From: a bacterium
Lineage (GTDB): Bacteria > NPL-UPA2 > JAUVJM01
Reading direction: 5' to 3'
DNA: 29,687 bases
NCBI GenBank assembly: GCA_030606215.1
Contig: JAUWGW010000021.1
Span: 1-29,687, forward strand
The notes under the pieces were generated by a model. The model was not told the origin of the DNA. It was given only the letters and a program-made list of their open reading frames with translations, and did no database searches. Position numbers and translations under genes: made by a program. Shown here in pieces: positions 6,426-14,965 of the stretch; positions within the stretch are counted from its first letter, which is position 1, and every line of letters starts with the position of its first letter.

Positions 6426-8539
6426 TGGATTTGGTAATTGTAGAATCTCCTGCCAAGGCAAGAACAATAGGTAAATTCTTGGGGAAGAATTTTTGTGTTG
6501 AAGCGTGCATGGGGCATGTAAGGGACTTGCCTAAGAAAAGACTTGGCGTGGATAGAGCACATAATTTTAAACCTACATATGTTGCAGTTCCGGGGCGCGG
6601 CAAGGTAATCAAAATGTTGAAGCAGAAATCTGAGAAGATGGGAAAAGTCTATCTTGGAGCTGATCATGATAGGGAAGGAGAAGCAATTTGCTGGCATCTG
6701 AAAGAGATGCTTGGGAAAGAAAATGGTCTCTACAGGATAATTTTTAATGAAATAACACCCCGTTCGATTCAGGAGGCAGTTAAGAATCCCTCACCAATAG
6801 ATTTACGCAAAGTCAATGCGCAGCAGGCAAGGAGAATTCTTGACCGTCTGGTTGGATATATGGTGAGCCCTCTCCTCTGGAGGAAAGTCAGGAAAGGGTT
6901 GAGTGCAGGGAGAGTCCAGTCTGTTGCCCTTCGCCTCATTTGTGAGCGTGAGGACGAAATCAAATCTTTCACGCCTGAGGAATACTGGTCAATAACCGCT
7001 GAACTTGAAAAGCAAAATGGACAGAAGTTCAGCGCGAAACTTGAAAAGATTGGAAAAGTTAAAGCAAGAATTCCCGAGCTGGAAAAAGCGCAGTCAATTG
7101 TAGAGGCGTTAAGAGAAAAAAAGTTTATTGTAAAAAGTGTTAAAGATACGGAGGAACAAAAAAACCCACCACCTCCGTTTATCACAAGTTCTCTTCAGCA
7201 GGAAGCTTCTAACCTGCTTGGTTTCAGAGCCAGAAGAACAATGCGGGTTGCTCAACAACTCTATGAAGGATTGGACATAGGAGAGGAAGGTAGAACAGGG
7301 CTCATTACATATATGAGGACTGATTCTGTCCGGGTCTCAAAAGAAGCACAAAAGATGGGCTTAAAGTTTATACGCGAGAAGTTTGGGGCTGAGTTCGCTT
7401 TGCAGAGGCCACGAGATTACAGAAGTAGAAAGGGCGCTCAGGAAGCGCACGAAGCTATAAGGCCGACAGAGGCTGGGAGAGAACCGGATAAGCTTAAGAA
7501 TTTCCTGACTGCTGAGCAGCTTAAATTATATGAGCTTATCTGGCGTAGATTCTTAGCAAGTCAATGTAAGTCTGCATGTTTCAAAAGAACATCTGTGAGA
7601 ATAACTGCGGGTAAATTTGAGTTTTCCGCTAATGGTTCTAAGATTCTTTTCCGCGGGTTTATGGTTGTATATTCTAAAGGCCGCCTGTCAGGCAGGCAGG
7701 GGGCAGATGAGAAGCAGGTAGAATTACCCCATTTGGAAGAGAGAGAGGTTCTAAACCTGGTGAAGCTGCTCCCTGGACAGCATTGGACAAAACCTCCCCC
7801 GCGCTATTCTGAAGGGACTCTTGTGAAAGCACTTGAGGAAAAAGGAGTAGGCCGTCCCAGCACATATGCACCAATAATAAGCACAATTCAGGAAAGGGGC
7901 TATGTTGAAAGGAAAGATAGACGACTTTTCGCGGCAGAACTCGGGATGATGGTTAATGGGCTCCTTGTAAAAAATCTTGGAGACTACTTTGATGTCAAAT
8001 TCACAGCTGAGATGGAAAGTGATTTAGATAAGATTGAGGAAGGGGAGGTTGACTGGATTCAGGTAGTGGAGAATTTTTATCAGCCTTTTGAAAACTCTGT
8101 TGAGAAAGCAAAGCAGAATATGGAGAATTTGAAACAAAAGTTAGTGGAAGAGACTGACGAGATATGTAATAAATGCGGCGGGATGATGGTGATACGGTAT
8201 GGCAGATATGGCAGGTTTATTGCCTGTAGTAATTTCCCAAAATGCAGGAACACTCGCCACATTATTGTAGAAACAGGTGTGAATTGTTCTGTGCCTGGTT
8301 GCAATGGTAAGATTATTGAAAGGAGAACAAAGCGCGGGAGGGTCTTTTATGGGTGCAGTAAATATCCTGATTGTAAGTTTGTCAGCTGGTATAAACCTGT
8401 GCCTTTAAAGTGCGAGAAGTGCGGAGCAAGTTTCCTTGTTGAGAAAAGGACAAAATCGGGACAAATCCTGAAGTGTATTCAAGCTGAATGTGATTATGAA
8501 AGAATATATTCGGAAATTCATCACTTATCTGAAAGCTGA
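6425..8539 (+). CDS. topA: DNA topoisomerase I (type IA)
   Basis: Relaxes negatively supercoiled DNA by single-strand passage. The 704-residue protein has the TOPRIM domain (MDLVIVESPAKARTIGKFL; acidic motif GADHDREGEA), the NAQQARRILDRLVGY and GLSAGRVQSVAL segments, the active-site Tyr296 in GLITYMRTDS, EAHEAIRPT, and PPRYSEGTLVKALEEKGVGR. Three C-terminal zinc-ribbon units are visible (CNKCGG...CSNFPKC, CSVPGC...CSKYPDC, CEKCG...CIQAEC). The start ATG overlaps the ftsA stop by one base (TGATG). A palindromic GC-rich stretch at 7683-7693 encodes a low-similarity loop before QVELPHLEERE and may be a small inserted repeat. The topA-xerC-hslVU order matches topA-codV-clpQY in Bacillus. Confidence 0.97.
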   Translation: MDLVIVESPAKARTIGKFLGKNFCVEACMGHVRDLPKKRLGVDRAHNFKPTYVAVPGRGKVIKMLKQKSEKMGKVYLGADHDREGEAICWHLKEMLGKENGLYRIIFNEITPRSIQEAVKNPSPIDLRKVNAQQARRILDRLVGYMVSPLLWRKVRKGLSAGRVQSVALRLICEREDEIKSFTPEEYWSITAELEKQNGQKFSAKLEKIGKVKARIPELEKAQSIVEALREKKFIVKSVKDTEEQKNPPPPFITSSLQQEASNLLGFRARRTMRVAQQLYEGLDIGEEGRTGLITYMRTDSVRVSKEAQKMGLKFIREKFGAEFALQRPRDYRSRKGAQEAHEAIRPTEAGREPDKLKNFLTAEQLKLYELIWRRFLASQCKSACFKRTSVRITAGKFEFSANGSKILFRGFMVVYSKGRLSGRQGADEKQVELPHLEEREVLNLVKLLPGQHWTKPPPRYSEGTLVKALEEKGVGRPSTYAPIISTIQERGYVERKDRRLFAAELGMMVNGLLVKNLGDYFDVKFTAEMESDLDKIEEGEVDWIQVVENFYQPFENSVEKAKQNMENLKQKLVEETDEICNKCGGMMVIRYGRYGRFIACSNFPKCRNTRHIIVETGVNCSVPGCNGKIIERRTKRGRVFYGCSKYPDCKFVSWYKPVPLKCEKCGASFLVEKRTKSGQILKCIQAECDYERIYSEIHHLSES
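7683..7697. repeat. Short GC palindrome inside topA
   Basis: The stretch gcctgtcaggcaggc contains the symmetric 11-mer gcctgtcaggc followed by a further aggc. It is more GC-rich than its surroundings and falls in a loop of TopA that is variable among homologues (translated GRLSGRQGA), leaving the frame open. It could be a small dispersed palindromic repeat tolerated within the coding sequence. There is no second copy in this window, so repeat status is not shown. Confidence 0.3.
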
Positions 8540-9419
8540 GAGGAATTCTTCAGAACATACTATCAGGAATTATTCTTCTGACCTGAAACAGTTTGAGAAG
8601 TTTTTAAGCAGGGACAGAGCCCGTTTTTCTGATGGGAAAATGGGACCTATCCCTAATTTTTCCCGGCTTGACCTCAGACGTTTTCTGGTGCATCTTCAGA
8701 AGAAAGGGTGTGCCTCACGAACGATTGCGAGGAAAATTGCAACTATCCGCTCTTTCTTTAAGTTTCTGGTGGAGGAAGGCTACTTGAGCTCAAATCCAGC
8801 GGCGGGATTGCCAATCCCAAGACAGGAGAAAAAGCTTCCAAAATTTCTTGATGAAAAAGAAATGGTGAAATTGTTAGAGGCACCGGATGAAAGAAATGTT
8901 CTCGGGATAAGGGATAGAGCTATTCTTGAAACTCTTTACAGCACAGGTATGAGAGTAGGGGAACTTGTGAGTCTCAAATCAGGCAGTATAGATTTTATAG
9001 GAGGAGTTGTCAGAGTTTTGGGTAAAGGGAAGAAAGAAAGAATTGTTCCGATTGGTGAGAAAGCGCTGTCCGCTCTGGGGGAATATTTAGAAAAGCGGGG
9101 ACAGCTTTTAAGCAGTCCAAGGAAGGATATAAAACAGAATGGTACTGCCCTTTTCCTTGATAAGTGGGGCGGGAGACTTTCAGCGAGAAGTATTTGCCGG
9201 CTGGTGAATAAATATGTCAGAATAATTGGGGCAAAGATGGGAGTTAGCCCGCATGCTATCCGGCACAGTTTTGCAACTCATCTTTTGAATGCAGGTGCAG
9301 ATTTGAGAGCAGTTCAGGAATTGCTCGGTCATGCGAACCTTTCAACGACTCAGATTTATACGCACGTTACAACAGAAAGATTGAAATCCGTATACACAAA
9401 GGCTCATCCAAGAGCATGA
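8496..9419 (+). CDS. xerC: Tyrosine recombinase XerC/XerD-type
   Basis: Site-specific tyrosine recombinase, by context the chromosome-dimer-resolving XerC (CodV) type. The 307-residue protein has the N-terminal SAM-like core-binding domain ([19 protein letters not shown] onward) and a C-terminal catalytic domain with Arg in [14 protein letters not shown], Lys in [12 protein letters not shown], His-x-x-Arg in [14 protein letters not shown], a late His in [11 protein letters not shown], and the nucleophilic Tyr in [10 protein letters not shown]. The ATG at 8496 lies inside the end of topA, a 44-bp overlap; a GTG at 8490 is an alternative. Its position before hslVU is the classic arrangement of Firmicutes and many other phyla. 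XerC versus XerD cannot be told from sequence alone. Confidence 0.92.
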   Translation: MKEYIRKFITYLKAERNSSEHTIRNYSSDLKQFEKFLSRDRARFSDGKMGPIPNFSRLDLRRFLVHLQKKGCASRTIARKIATIRSFFKFLVEEGYLSSNPAAGLPIPRQEKKLPKFLDEKEMVKLLEAPDERNVLGIRDRAILETLYSTGMRVGELVSLKSGSIDFIGGVVRVLGKGKKERIVPIGEKALSALGEYLEKRGQLLSSPRKDIKQNGTALFLDKWGGRLSARSICRLVNKYVRIIGAKMGVSPHAIRHSFATHLLNAGADLRAVQELLGHANLSTTQIYTHVTTERLKSVYTKAHPRA

Positions 9420-9940
9420 GGCATACTACAATTTTGTCAGTAAGGCGGGGAAGGGAAGTTTCTATTGCTGGAGATGGGCAGGTAACGCATGAGGAAACCA
9501 TTATGAAGCAAACTGCTGTCAAGGTGCGAAGGATGCACGATGGTAAAGTGCTGGCTGGTTTTTCGGGTGGTGCCTCAGATGCTCTTACCCTCTTTGAAAG
9601 GTTTGAACAGAAACTTTCTGAACATCATGGGAACCTCCCGCGAGCCGCTGTAGAACTGGCGAAAGAGTGGAGAGCAGATAAGGTTCTGAGGAGACTTCAG
9701 GCTTTGCTTGCGGTTGCCGATAAGAAACATTCGCTCCTGATATCCGGTAATGGGGATTGTATAGAGCCTGATGATGGGATAATTGCTATTGGTTCAGGTG
9801 GACCTTACGCGCTTGCTGCTGCAAGAGCTCTTTTAAAGTATTCCAACCTGAGTGTGGAGGAGATAGTCAGGGAAGCTCTGATAATCACATCAACAATATG
9901 TGTTTACACTAATGACAGAATAACAGTTGAGAAACTATAA
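9416..9940 (+). CDS. hslV: ATP-dependent protease subunit HslV (ClpQ)
   Basis: Proteolytic core of the HslVU protease, an N-terminal-nucleophile hydrolase related to proteasome beta subunits. The 174-residue protein begins [11 protein letters not shown], so removal of three residues would expose the catalytic Thr4. The motifs [52 protein letters not shown] and [17 protein letters not shown] are all typical. It starts in an ATGA overlap with the xerC stop and its own stop shares one base with the hslU start, so xerC, hslV and hslU are translationally coupled. Confidence 0.97.
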   Translation: MRHTTILSVRRGREVSIAGDGQVTHEETIMKQTAVKVRRMHDGKVLAGFSGGASDALTLFERFEQKLSEHHGNLPRAAVELAKEWRADKVLRRLQALLAVADKKHSLLISGNGDCIEPDDGIIAIGSGGPYALAAARALLKYSNLSVEEIVREALIITSTICVYTNDRITVEKL

Positions 9941-11262
9941 TGCTTACGCCTGTTGAGATTGTCAAGGAACTTGATAAGTATATTATTGGGCAGGATGAGG
10001 CGAAGAGAGCGGTTGCAATTGCTCTCAGAAACAGATACCGCCGCCAGAAACTCCCTCCCGAGCTGCGGGATGAGGTTGCTCCAAGAAATATAATCATGAT
10101 AGGTCCGACGGGTGTCGGAAAGACTGAAATCGCACGCAGGCTTGCAAGACTTGCGCAGGCTCCTTTTCTGAAAGTTGAGGCTTCAAAATTTACCGAGGTT
10201 GGATATGTAGGGAGAGATGTTGAATCAATGATTAGAGACCTTACTGACATATCTGTTAACATGTTAAAGGCAGAAAAGACTAAGGAGGTGGAGGAGAAAG
10301 GAAAAATCCTTGCTGAGGAAAGGCTCCTTGACCTTCTTCTTCCTCCCGGAGGCAAGAGTCCTGATGGGAATGAGAGGGAGCGGTTGAATGCAACGAGGGA
10401 GAAGTTGAGAAAGAAGTTACGTTCAGGAGAGATTGATAAGCGCATTGTCGAAATTGAGTTGAAGGACCGGATGTTTCCTACAGTGGAGATATTCTCAACT
10501 GCTGGGATTGAAGAGCTCGGTGTGAATTTTCAGGAGGTTTTTGGGAAAATGCTTCCTGAACGAATGAAGAGAAGAAAGGTCAGCGTAGATGAAGCACGCA
10601 GACTTTTAGCTCAGGAGGAAGTTCAGAAACTTGTTGACATGGATGAGGTTGTAAAAGAAGCAATAGAGAAGGTAGAGAATTCAGGTATAGTGTTTCTTGA
10701 TGAACTGGATAAAATTGCCGGAAGAGAAGGAGGCGCGGGTCCTGATGTATCAAGGGAGGGTGTGCAGAGGGATATTCTTCCGATAGTTGAAGGCACGCAA
10801 GTTCCCACGAGATACGGGATGGTAAGAACATACCATGTGCTTTTTATTGCCGCAGGAGCTTTCCATGTCTCAAAACCCTCAGATTTAATCCCGGAGTTGC
10901 AGGGGAGGTTTCCTATACGGGTTGAATTAAATAGTCTCTCCGCTAAAGATTTTGAGAAGATTCTACTTCAACCTCAGAATGCTCTTACAAAACAGTACGT
11001 GGCACTTCTCAGGACTGAAGGGATAAAAATTGAATTCAGGAAGGATGCAGTGAAGGAGATAGCATCTATGGCTTATGCTGTCAATCAGCAGATGGAGGAT
11101 ATTGGAGCAAGGAGATTACATACTATAATGGAGAAACTTCTTGAGGAGATTTCATTTAAAGCTCCTGATGTTCCGGAAAAAATTGTAATTGACGGGAAGT
11201 ATGTCATGAAAAAGCTGGATAAGGTGATTAAGGATGTGGATCTCAGCAGATACATTTTATAA
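9940..11262 (+). CDS. hslU: HslU ATPase (ClpY) unfoldase subunit
   Basis: AAA+ unfoldase that feeds proteins into HslV. The 440-residue protein carries the HslU N-terminus ([23 protein letters not shown] split over residues 2-24), Walker [10 protein letters not shown], the pore-region segment [14 protein letters not shown], an intermediate I-domain of about 120 charged residues (roughly 105-230), Walker [12 protein letters not shown], a sensor region [14 protein letters not shown] and sensor 2 [16 protein letters not shown]. The C-terminal DLSRYIL is the tail that docks into HslV. Start ATG overlaps the hslV stop by one base. Nothing resembling codY follows; rpsB comes 14 bp downstream. Confidence 0.97.
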   Translation: MLTPVEIVKELDKYIIGQDEAKRAVAIALRNRYRRQKLPPELRDEVAPRNIIMIGPTGVGKTEIARRLARLAQAPFLKVEASKFTEVGYVGRDVESMIRDLTDISVNMLKAEKTKEVEEKGKILAEERLLDLLLPPGGKSPDGNERERLNATREKLRKKLRSGEIDKRIVEIELKDRMFPTVEIFSTAGIEELGVNFQEVFGKMLPERMKRRKVSVDEARRLLAQEEVQKLVDMDEVVKEAIEKVENSGIVFLDELDKIAGREGGAGPDVSREGVQRDILPIVEGTQVPTRYGMVRTYHVLFIAAGAFHVSKPSDLIPELQGRFPIRVELNSLSAKDFEKILLQPQNALTKQYVALLRTEGIKIEFRKDAVKEIASMAYAVNQQMEDIGARRLHTIMEKLLEEISFKAPDVPEKIVIDGKYVMKKLDKVIKDVDLSRYIL

Positions 11263-11276
11263 AGGAGGAGGAACTG

Positions 11277-12044
11277 GTGAATGAGGCAACATTGAAGGAA
11301 CTGTTGGAGGCAGGTGTCCATTTCGGGCATCAGAAGAGGAAATGGAATCCCAAAATGCAGCGTTTCTTGTTTGGAGAGAGGGAAGGAATCTACATTATTG
11401 ACCTTGAGAAGACACTTGAGAAGTTGAAGGAGACATGCTCTTTCCTCAGCGAAGTTGCCGCAAACGGAGAGACTATATTGTTTGTAGGAACGAAGAGGCA
11501 GGCTCAGGAAGTGATTTCCTCAGAGGCAGAAAGGTGTGGAATGCTCTACGTAAACAGGCGGTGGCTCGGTGGAACACTCACGAATTTTAAAACTTTCCGC
11601 AAGAGCATCAAGAAGCTCAACGAGCTGATTAAGATTGAAGAGGATACGCCGAAACAACTGACCAAAAAGGAAATAACGGTATTGAGGAGGGAAAGGGAAA
11701 GACTTGAGAAAAATCTTGCGGGAGTTCGGAATATGGAAACTTTACCGGGAGCTTTGGTTGTGGTTGACTCGCACAGAGAAAAAATAGCAGTAGCTGAAGC
11801 AAATAAGATGGGGATTCCTCTTATAGCAATTGTGGATACAAATGGGGATCCTGATGTGGTGCAGTATTGTATACCTGGCAATGATGATGCAATCAGAGCG
11901 GTCAGGGTTCTGATTTCAAAACTAACAGATGCAGTTATTGAAGGGAAAAAGAAAGCAGTGCAGGTTTTTGAGGAGAAACAGGCTGCAAAAGAATCAATTG
12001 TAGAAGAGAAGGGAGAGAAAGAAGAAAATGAAAATCGCACCTGA
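11277..12044 (+). CDS. rpsB: 30S ribosomal protein S2
   Basis: Small-subunit ribosomal protein needed for S1 binding. The 255-residue protein has the S2 signature regions LLEAGVHFGHQKRKWNPKM, GIYIIDLEKTLEKL, FVGTKRQAQE, YVNRRWLGGTLTNF and IPLIAIVDTNGDPD. Translation starts at GTG 11277 after the very strong Shine-Dalgarno aaaggaggagga at 11261-11272; the ATG at 11281 is in another frame. The C-terminal 30 residues are Glu/Lys rich. Only 14 bp separate it from hslU, so there is no room for the long S2-binding autoregulatory leader known in some bacteria. The tsf start lies inside its end (17-bp overlap). Confidence 0.98.
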   Translation: MNEATLKELLEAGVHFGHQKRKWNPKMQRFLFGEREGIYIIDLEKTLEKLKETCSFLSEVAANGETILFVGTKRQAQEVISSEAERCGMLYVNRRWLGGTLTNFKTFRKSIKKLNELIKIEEDTPKQLTKKEITVLRRERERLEKNLAGVRNMETLPGALVVVDSHREKIAVAEANKMGIPLIAIVDTNGDPDVVQYCIPGNDDAIRAVRVLISKLTDAVIEGKKKAVQVFEEKQAAKESIVEEKGEKEENENRT

Positions 12045-12621
12045 CTTAGTTAAAGAATTGCGCCAGAAGACCGGAGCCGGGATTATGGATTGCAAAAAGG
12101 TTCTCCAGAACTCAGATGGTAATATGGATAAGGCTGTGAATCTTTTGCGCAAACAGGGATTTGTCAAGGCTGCAAAGAGAATTTCCAGGGAGACTTCTGA
12201 GGGGTTAGTTGCTTCTTACATTCATCCAGGGGGGAAGATTGGGGTGCTTGTTGAGATCAATTGTGAAACTGATTTTGTAGCACAAACTGCCGATTTCAAA
12301 CAGCTTGTGAAGGATATTACAATGCATGTCGCCGCAAGTGACCCGCAATGTATCCGTCGCGAGGAAATTTCACAGGAAGCAATTGAGCAGGAAAAAGAGA
12401 TTGTTAAATCAGAATTTGCTAATAAACCGGCTCAGGTGATTGAGAAGATAGCAAACGGGAGACTTGAAAAATTTTATGCCGAAAATTGTCTGTTAGAACA
12501 ACCTTTTGTGAAGGATGAGGATATAACCGTTCGCGAATATATTGCAGGCTGTGTAGCAAAACTTGGAGAGAATGTGCGAGTGAGAAGGTTTGTGCGTTTT
12601 CAGCTTGGAGAGGAAATTTGA
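12028..12621 (+). CDS. tsf: Translation elongation factor Ts, short form
   Basis: Guanine-nucleotide exchange factor for EF-Tu. The 197-residue protein is the short form, as in Thermus and several other phyla, rather than the ~280-residue E. coli form; only one core subdomain is present. Diagnostic segments are LVKELRQKTGAGIMDCKKVL, EGLVASYIHPGGKIGVLVE and NCETDFVAQ (the TDFV EF-Tu contact). It overlaps rpsB by 17 bp and its Shine-Dalgarno gggaga lies within rpsB. The stop TGA is partly supplied by the palindromic element inserted right behind it; without that element the gene would end at TAG with the same protein C-terminus, immediately followed by the pyrH ATG. Confidence 0.97.
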   Translation: MKIAPDLVKELRQKTGAGIMDCKKVLQNSDGNMDKAVNLLRKQGFVKAAKRISRETSEGLVASYIHPGGKIGVLVEINCETDFVAQTADFKQLVKDITMHVAASDPQCIRREEISQEAIEQEKEIVKSEFANKPAQVIEKIANGRLEKFYAENCLLEQPFVKDEDITVREYIAGCVAKLGENVRVRRFVRFQLGEEI

Positions 12622-12691
12622 GAAAGCCTATTTTCAAGTGTGCCTCCCCCTTGATGGGGGAGGATAGAAGGTGGGGGTGAAGAGGAAATTT
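12609..12691. repeat. Palindromic GC element at tsf/pyrH junction
   Basis: A 61-bp insertion (12620-12680) is bounded by the direct repeat agaggaaattt at 12609-12619 and 12681-12691, which looks like an 11-bp target duplication. Its core is the hairpin cctcccccttgatggggga gg (12643-12663) followed by a G-rich tail gtgggggtga. A similar core and tail are seen at 14048-14100. The right-hand copy of the direct repeat now provides the Shine-Dalgarno of pyrH. The strong hairpin may also affect transcription or mRNA stability between tsf and pyrH. Confidence 0.65.
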
Positions 12692-12693
12692 AG

Positions 12694-13413
12694 ATGAAAA
12701 AGAAGCCGGTTTTTAATCGTGTATTGCTCAAACTGGGCGGGGAATCCCTGCAAGGTAGGAGTGGCTATGGGATTGACCCGGCTAAGGCGAGACATGTAGC
12801 AGAGCAGGTTAAAGAGGTGTGGGAGCTTGGCGTAGAGATAGCAATTGTTATCGGGGGCGGGAATATTTTCCGTGGGGAGTCTTTGAGCAAGGAAGGGTTG
12901 GATAGGTCAACAGCCGATTACATGGGGATGCTCGCCACTGTTATCAACGGTCTGGCTCTTCAGAACGCTCTTGAGAAAGTGGGAGTTGTGACAAGAGTAC
13001 AGACTGCAATACATATGCCTGCATTGGCTGAACCTTATATTCGGCGGGTAGCGATGAGGCATCTTGAAAGGAAAAGGGTTGTTATCTTCGCCGCCGGCAC
13101 CGGCAATCCCTATTTCACCACGGATACTGCGGCCGCGCTAAGAGCGATTGAGGTTTCTGCAGAAGTTATTCTGAAGGCGACCAAGGTTGATGGAATTTAT
13201 AGCAGCGATCCAATAGTTGAGAAAAAAGCGAAAAAGTTTATCAGGCTTGAGCATATGGATGTTATAAAGAAAAAGTTGGGCGTCATGGATAGCACCGCTA
13301 TATCTCTATGTATGGATAATAATCTGCCAATAATAGTCTTTAATCTTGGGAGAAGAGGGAATATTCGCAGAGTGGTTCTCGGAGAAAAAATCGGGACACT
13401 TGTTAAAACTTAG
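12694..13413 (+). CDS. pyrH: Uridylate kinase (UMP kinase)
   Basis: Phosphorylates UMP to UDP in pyrimidine nucleotide synthesis; a hexameric amino-acid-kinase-fold enzyme. The 239-residue protein shows [78 protein letters not shown] and a C-terminal [14 protein letters not shown]. The ATG follows gaggaa, which belongs to the direct repeat at the right edge of the inserted palindromic element. Its place between tsf and frr is the standard bacterial order. Confidence 0.98.
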   Translation: MKKKPVFNRVLLKLGGESLQGRSGYGIDPAKARHVAEQVKEVWELGVEIAIVIGGGNIFRGESLSKEGLDRSTADYMGMLATVINGLALQNALEKVGVVTRVQTAIHMPALAEPYIRRVAMRHLERKRVVIFAAGTGNPYFTTDTAAALRAIEVSAEVILKATKVDGIYSSDPIVEKKAKKFIRLEHMDVIKKKLGVMDSTAISLCMDNNLPIIVFNLGRRGNIRRVVLGEKIGTLVKT

Positions 13414-13415
13414 AA

Positions 13416-13431
13416 TGGACGCAAAAGTCCA
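13416..13431 (+). other. Small hairpin between pyrH and frr
   Basis: The sequence tggacgcaaaagtcca can fold into a 5-bp stem with a six-base loop just after the pyrH stop. There is no following T-run, so it is not a confident terminator; it may be an mRNA 3'-end or processing hairpin. frr follows 36 bp later with its own strong Shine-Dalgarno. Confidence 0.3.
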
Positions 13432-13467
13432 GCATAAATAGTTGCAGGCTAATAGGAGGGTAAGCAA

Positions 13468-14025
13468 GTGGATAAAGAAATTTTAGAGGAGATGGAAGAG
13501 AAGATGAAGAAGCGTTTTGAAGGTGGCAAGCGGGAAATGGCTCTGGTTCGTACCGGGCGGGCTTCGCCGGCGCTTGTTGAGAACATAAAGGTTGACTCCT
13601 ATGGCACGCTGACTCCTCTGAATCAACTGGCGAGCATTTCTGCCCCTGAACCACAGCTTGTTGTTATCCAGCCGTGGGATAAATCAATTATAGCCGATAT
13701 AGAAAAAGCTATCCTGAGATCAGAGCTTGATTTGAACCCTGTAGTGGCAGGTAATGTTATACGGATTCCATTCCCCAAGCTCAGTGAAGAGAGAAGGAAA
13801 GAACTTGTTAAGGTAATACACAAGATAGCAGAAGAATGCAGAGTTTCAATAAGAAGTTTGAGACGCGAAGCGAGGGAGGAATTGAAATCTCGTGAAAAAG
13901 ACGGGAAAATTTCCGAAGATGACAGCCGAAGAGCTCAGGAGAAAACGCAGGAGGTAACAGATCGGTATATTGAAGAAGTGGATAGAGCTCTTGCAGCCAA
14001 AGAAAAAGAAACGCTGGAAATATAA
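13468..14025 (+). CDS. frr: Ribosome recycling factor
   Basis: Releases 70S ribosomes from mRNA after termination together with EF-G. The 185-residue protein is full length. Visible segments are ALVRTGRASPALVENIKVDS, GTLTPLNQLASISAPEPQ, VIQPWDKSIIADIEKAI, RIPFPKLSEERRKEL and SIRSLRREAREELK, which make up the hinge and three-helix bundle. Translation starts at a GTG with the strong Shine-Dalgarno aggaggg at 13454-13460. Following uppS is separated from it by about 205 bp of inserted repeats. Confidence 0.98.
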   Translation: MDKEILEEMEEKMKKRFEGGKREMALVRTGRASPALVENIKVDSYGTLTPLNQLASISAPEPQLVVIQPWDKSIIADIEKAILRSELDLNPVVAGNVIRIPFPKLSEERRKELVKVIHKIAEECRVSIRSLRREAREELKSREKDGKISEDDSRRAQEKTQEVTDRYIEEVDRALAAKEKETLEI

Positions 14026-14047
14026 CCGTAATTAAGGATTAAGTATG

Positions 14048-14100
14048 CCCCCCTCCTTAATCCTCCCCCTCGAGGGGGGAGGAGTGGTGGGGGTGAAAAG
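14048..14100. repeat. Palindromic GC element, second copy
   Basis: The stretch contains tcctccccctcgagggggga and ends ggtgggggtgaaaag, closely matching the hairpin core and tail of the element at 12620-12680. It is cut at its right edge by the MITE copy that begins at 14101, whose target duplication gtgaaaag is made from this element's tail. An imperfect 12-bp direct repeat (ggattaagtatg at 14036-14047, gggttaggtatg at 14222-14233, 10 of 12 identical) may be the target duplication of the outer element. Confidence 0.6.
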
Positions 14101-14214
14101 GTAAAAGCTCAGTGAACTCCGTGTCATTCTGAGGAGCTCTGCGACGAAGAATCTATAGAGATTCTTCACTCCGTTCAGAATGACAGATTGGGACGCAGTT
14201 CGCTGAATATTTAC
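14101..14214. mobile_element. MITE-like element, copy 2 (114 bp)
   Basis: Terminal inverted repeats of 22 bp match at 17 positions (left gtaaaagctcagtgaact, right end reverse-complemented gtaaatattcagcgaact). A second inner pair, gtcattctga and tcagaatgac, is perfect, and at the centre gaagaatct / agattcttc forms a 9-bp stem. The direct repeat gtgaaaag stands at 14093-14100 and 14215-14222, a perfect 8-bp target duplication. The ends and the gtcattc inner arms are shared with the element at 2964-3093, although the centres differ. There is no coding capacity. Confidence 0.85.
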
Positions 14215-14230
14215 GTGAAAAGGGTTAGGT

Positions 14231-14965
14231 ATGACAACAGAAGAGCTGATGAAACAACTTGATAAGACGCGGTTGCCGGCCCACATAGCTATAATTATGG
14301 ATGGGAATGGAAGATGGGCTGATGAGAAGGGGCTTTCCAGAATTGAAGGGCATCTTGCAGGAGTGAATTGTGTCAGGAAGATAGTGAGGTTTTGTGGTGG
14401 ACTTGGGATTAGAGTTTTGACGCTGTATACGTTCTCTACAGAAAACTGGACACGTCCTGAGTTAGAGGTGAAGGCGTTGATGGGACTTTTGAAAAAATAT
14501 TTGAGAGAGGAAATTGAAGAGCTGAACAGGAATCATGTGAGACTTAAGGCAATCGGGAGGCTGGAAGAACTTCCACTTCCTGTGCGGAAGGAACTTGAGA
14601 ATTGCATGAGAATAACTTCTAAGAATGATGGTTTGATTCTGAATTTAGCTTTGAACTATGGTGGGCGGGCTGATATAGTTGATGGAGTGAGGAAATTGGT
14701 TTCTGATGTTGAAGATGGCAAATTGAAACTAAGAGATATAAATGAGAAAGTATTCAGTCAGTATCTATACACCTCAGGTCTGCCTGACCCTGAACTTCTT
14801 ATCAGGACCAGTGGAGAGATGCGCGTGAGTAATTTTCTATTATGGCAAATTTCATATGCAGAGATATGGGTCACTCCTGTTTACTGGCCTGATTTTGGCA
14901 GGGCGCATCTCCTTCAGGCGATTGTAGATTATCAGAAAAGAGAAAGAAAATTCGGCAGGGTATGA
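14231..14965 (+). CDS. uppS: Undecaprenyl diphosphate synthase (cis-prenyltransferase)
   Basis: Condenses isopentenyl diphosphate units onto farnesyl diphosphate to make the C55 lipid carrier for peptidoglycan and other envelope polymers. The 244-residue protein has the catalytic Asp24 in IIMDGNGRWA, a GHLAG segment, TLYTFSTENWTRP, ALNYGGRADIV, PELLIRTSGEMRVSNFLLW and YAEIWVTPVYWPDF, all diagnostic of Z-prenyltransferases. The ATG at 14231 lies 8 bp after the MITE target duplication with a usable aaggg. Normally cdsA follows; here the stop overlaps the dxr start (ATGA), so uppS and dxr are coupled directly. Confidence 0.97.
   Translation: MTTEELMKQLDKTRLPAHIAIIMDGNGRWADEKGLSRIEGHLAGVNCVRKIVRFCGGLGIRVLTLYTFSTENWTRPELEVKALMGLLKKYLREEIEELNRNHVRLKAIGRLEELPLPVRKELENCMRITSKNDGLILNLALNYGGRADIVDGVRKLVSDVEDGKLKLRDINEKVFSQYLYTSGLPDPELLIRTSGEMRVSNFLLWQISYAEIWVTPVYWPDFGRAHLLQAIVDYQKRERKFGRV

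Noticed and set aside
9909-10445. 178-codon minus-strand frame antisense to hslV/hslU
   Set aside because: Shadow of a strongly conserved + strand gene; composition and lack of start signals do not support a gene.
14048-14100. GC palindrome as rho-independent terminator after frr
   Set aside because: The hairpin is strong but no T-run follows and a near-identical element occurs as an insertion at 12.6 kb, so a repeat element is the better explanation.
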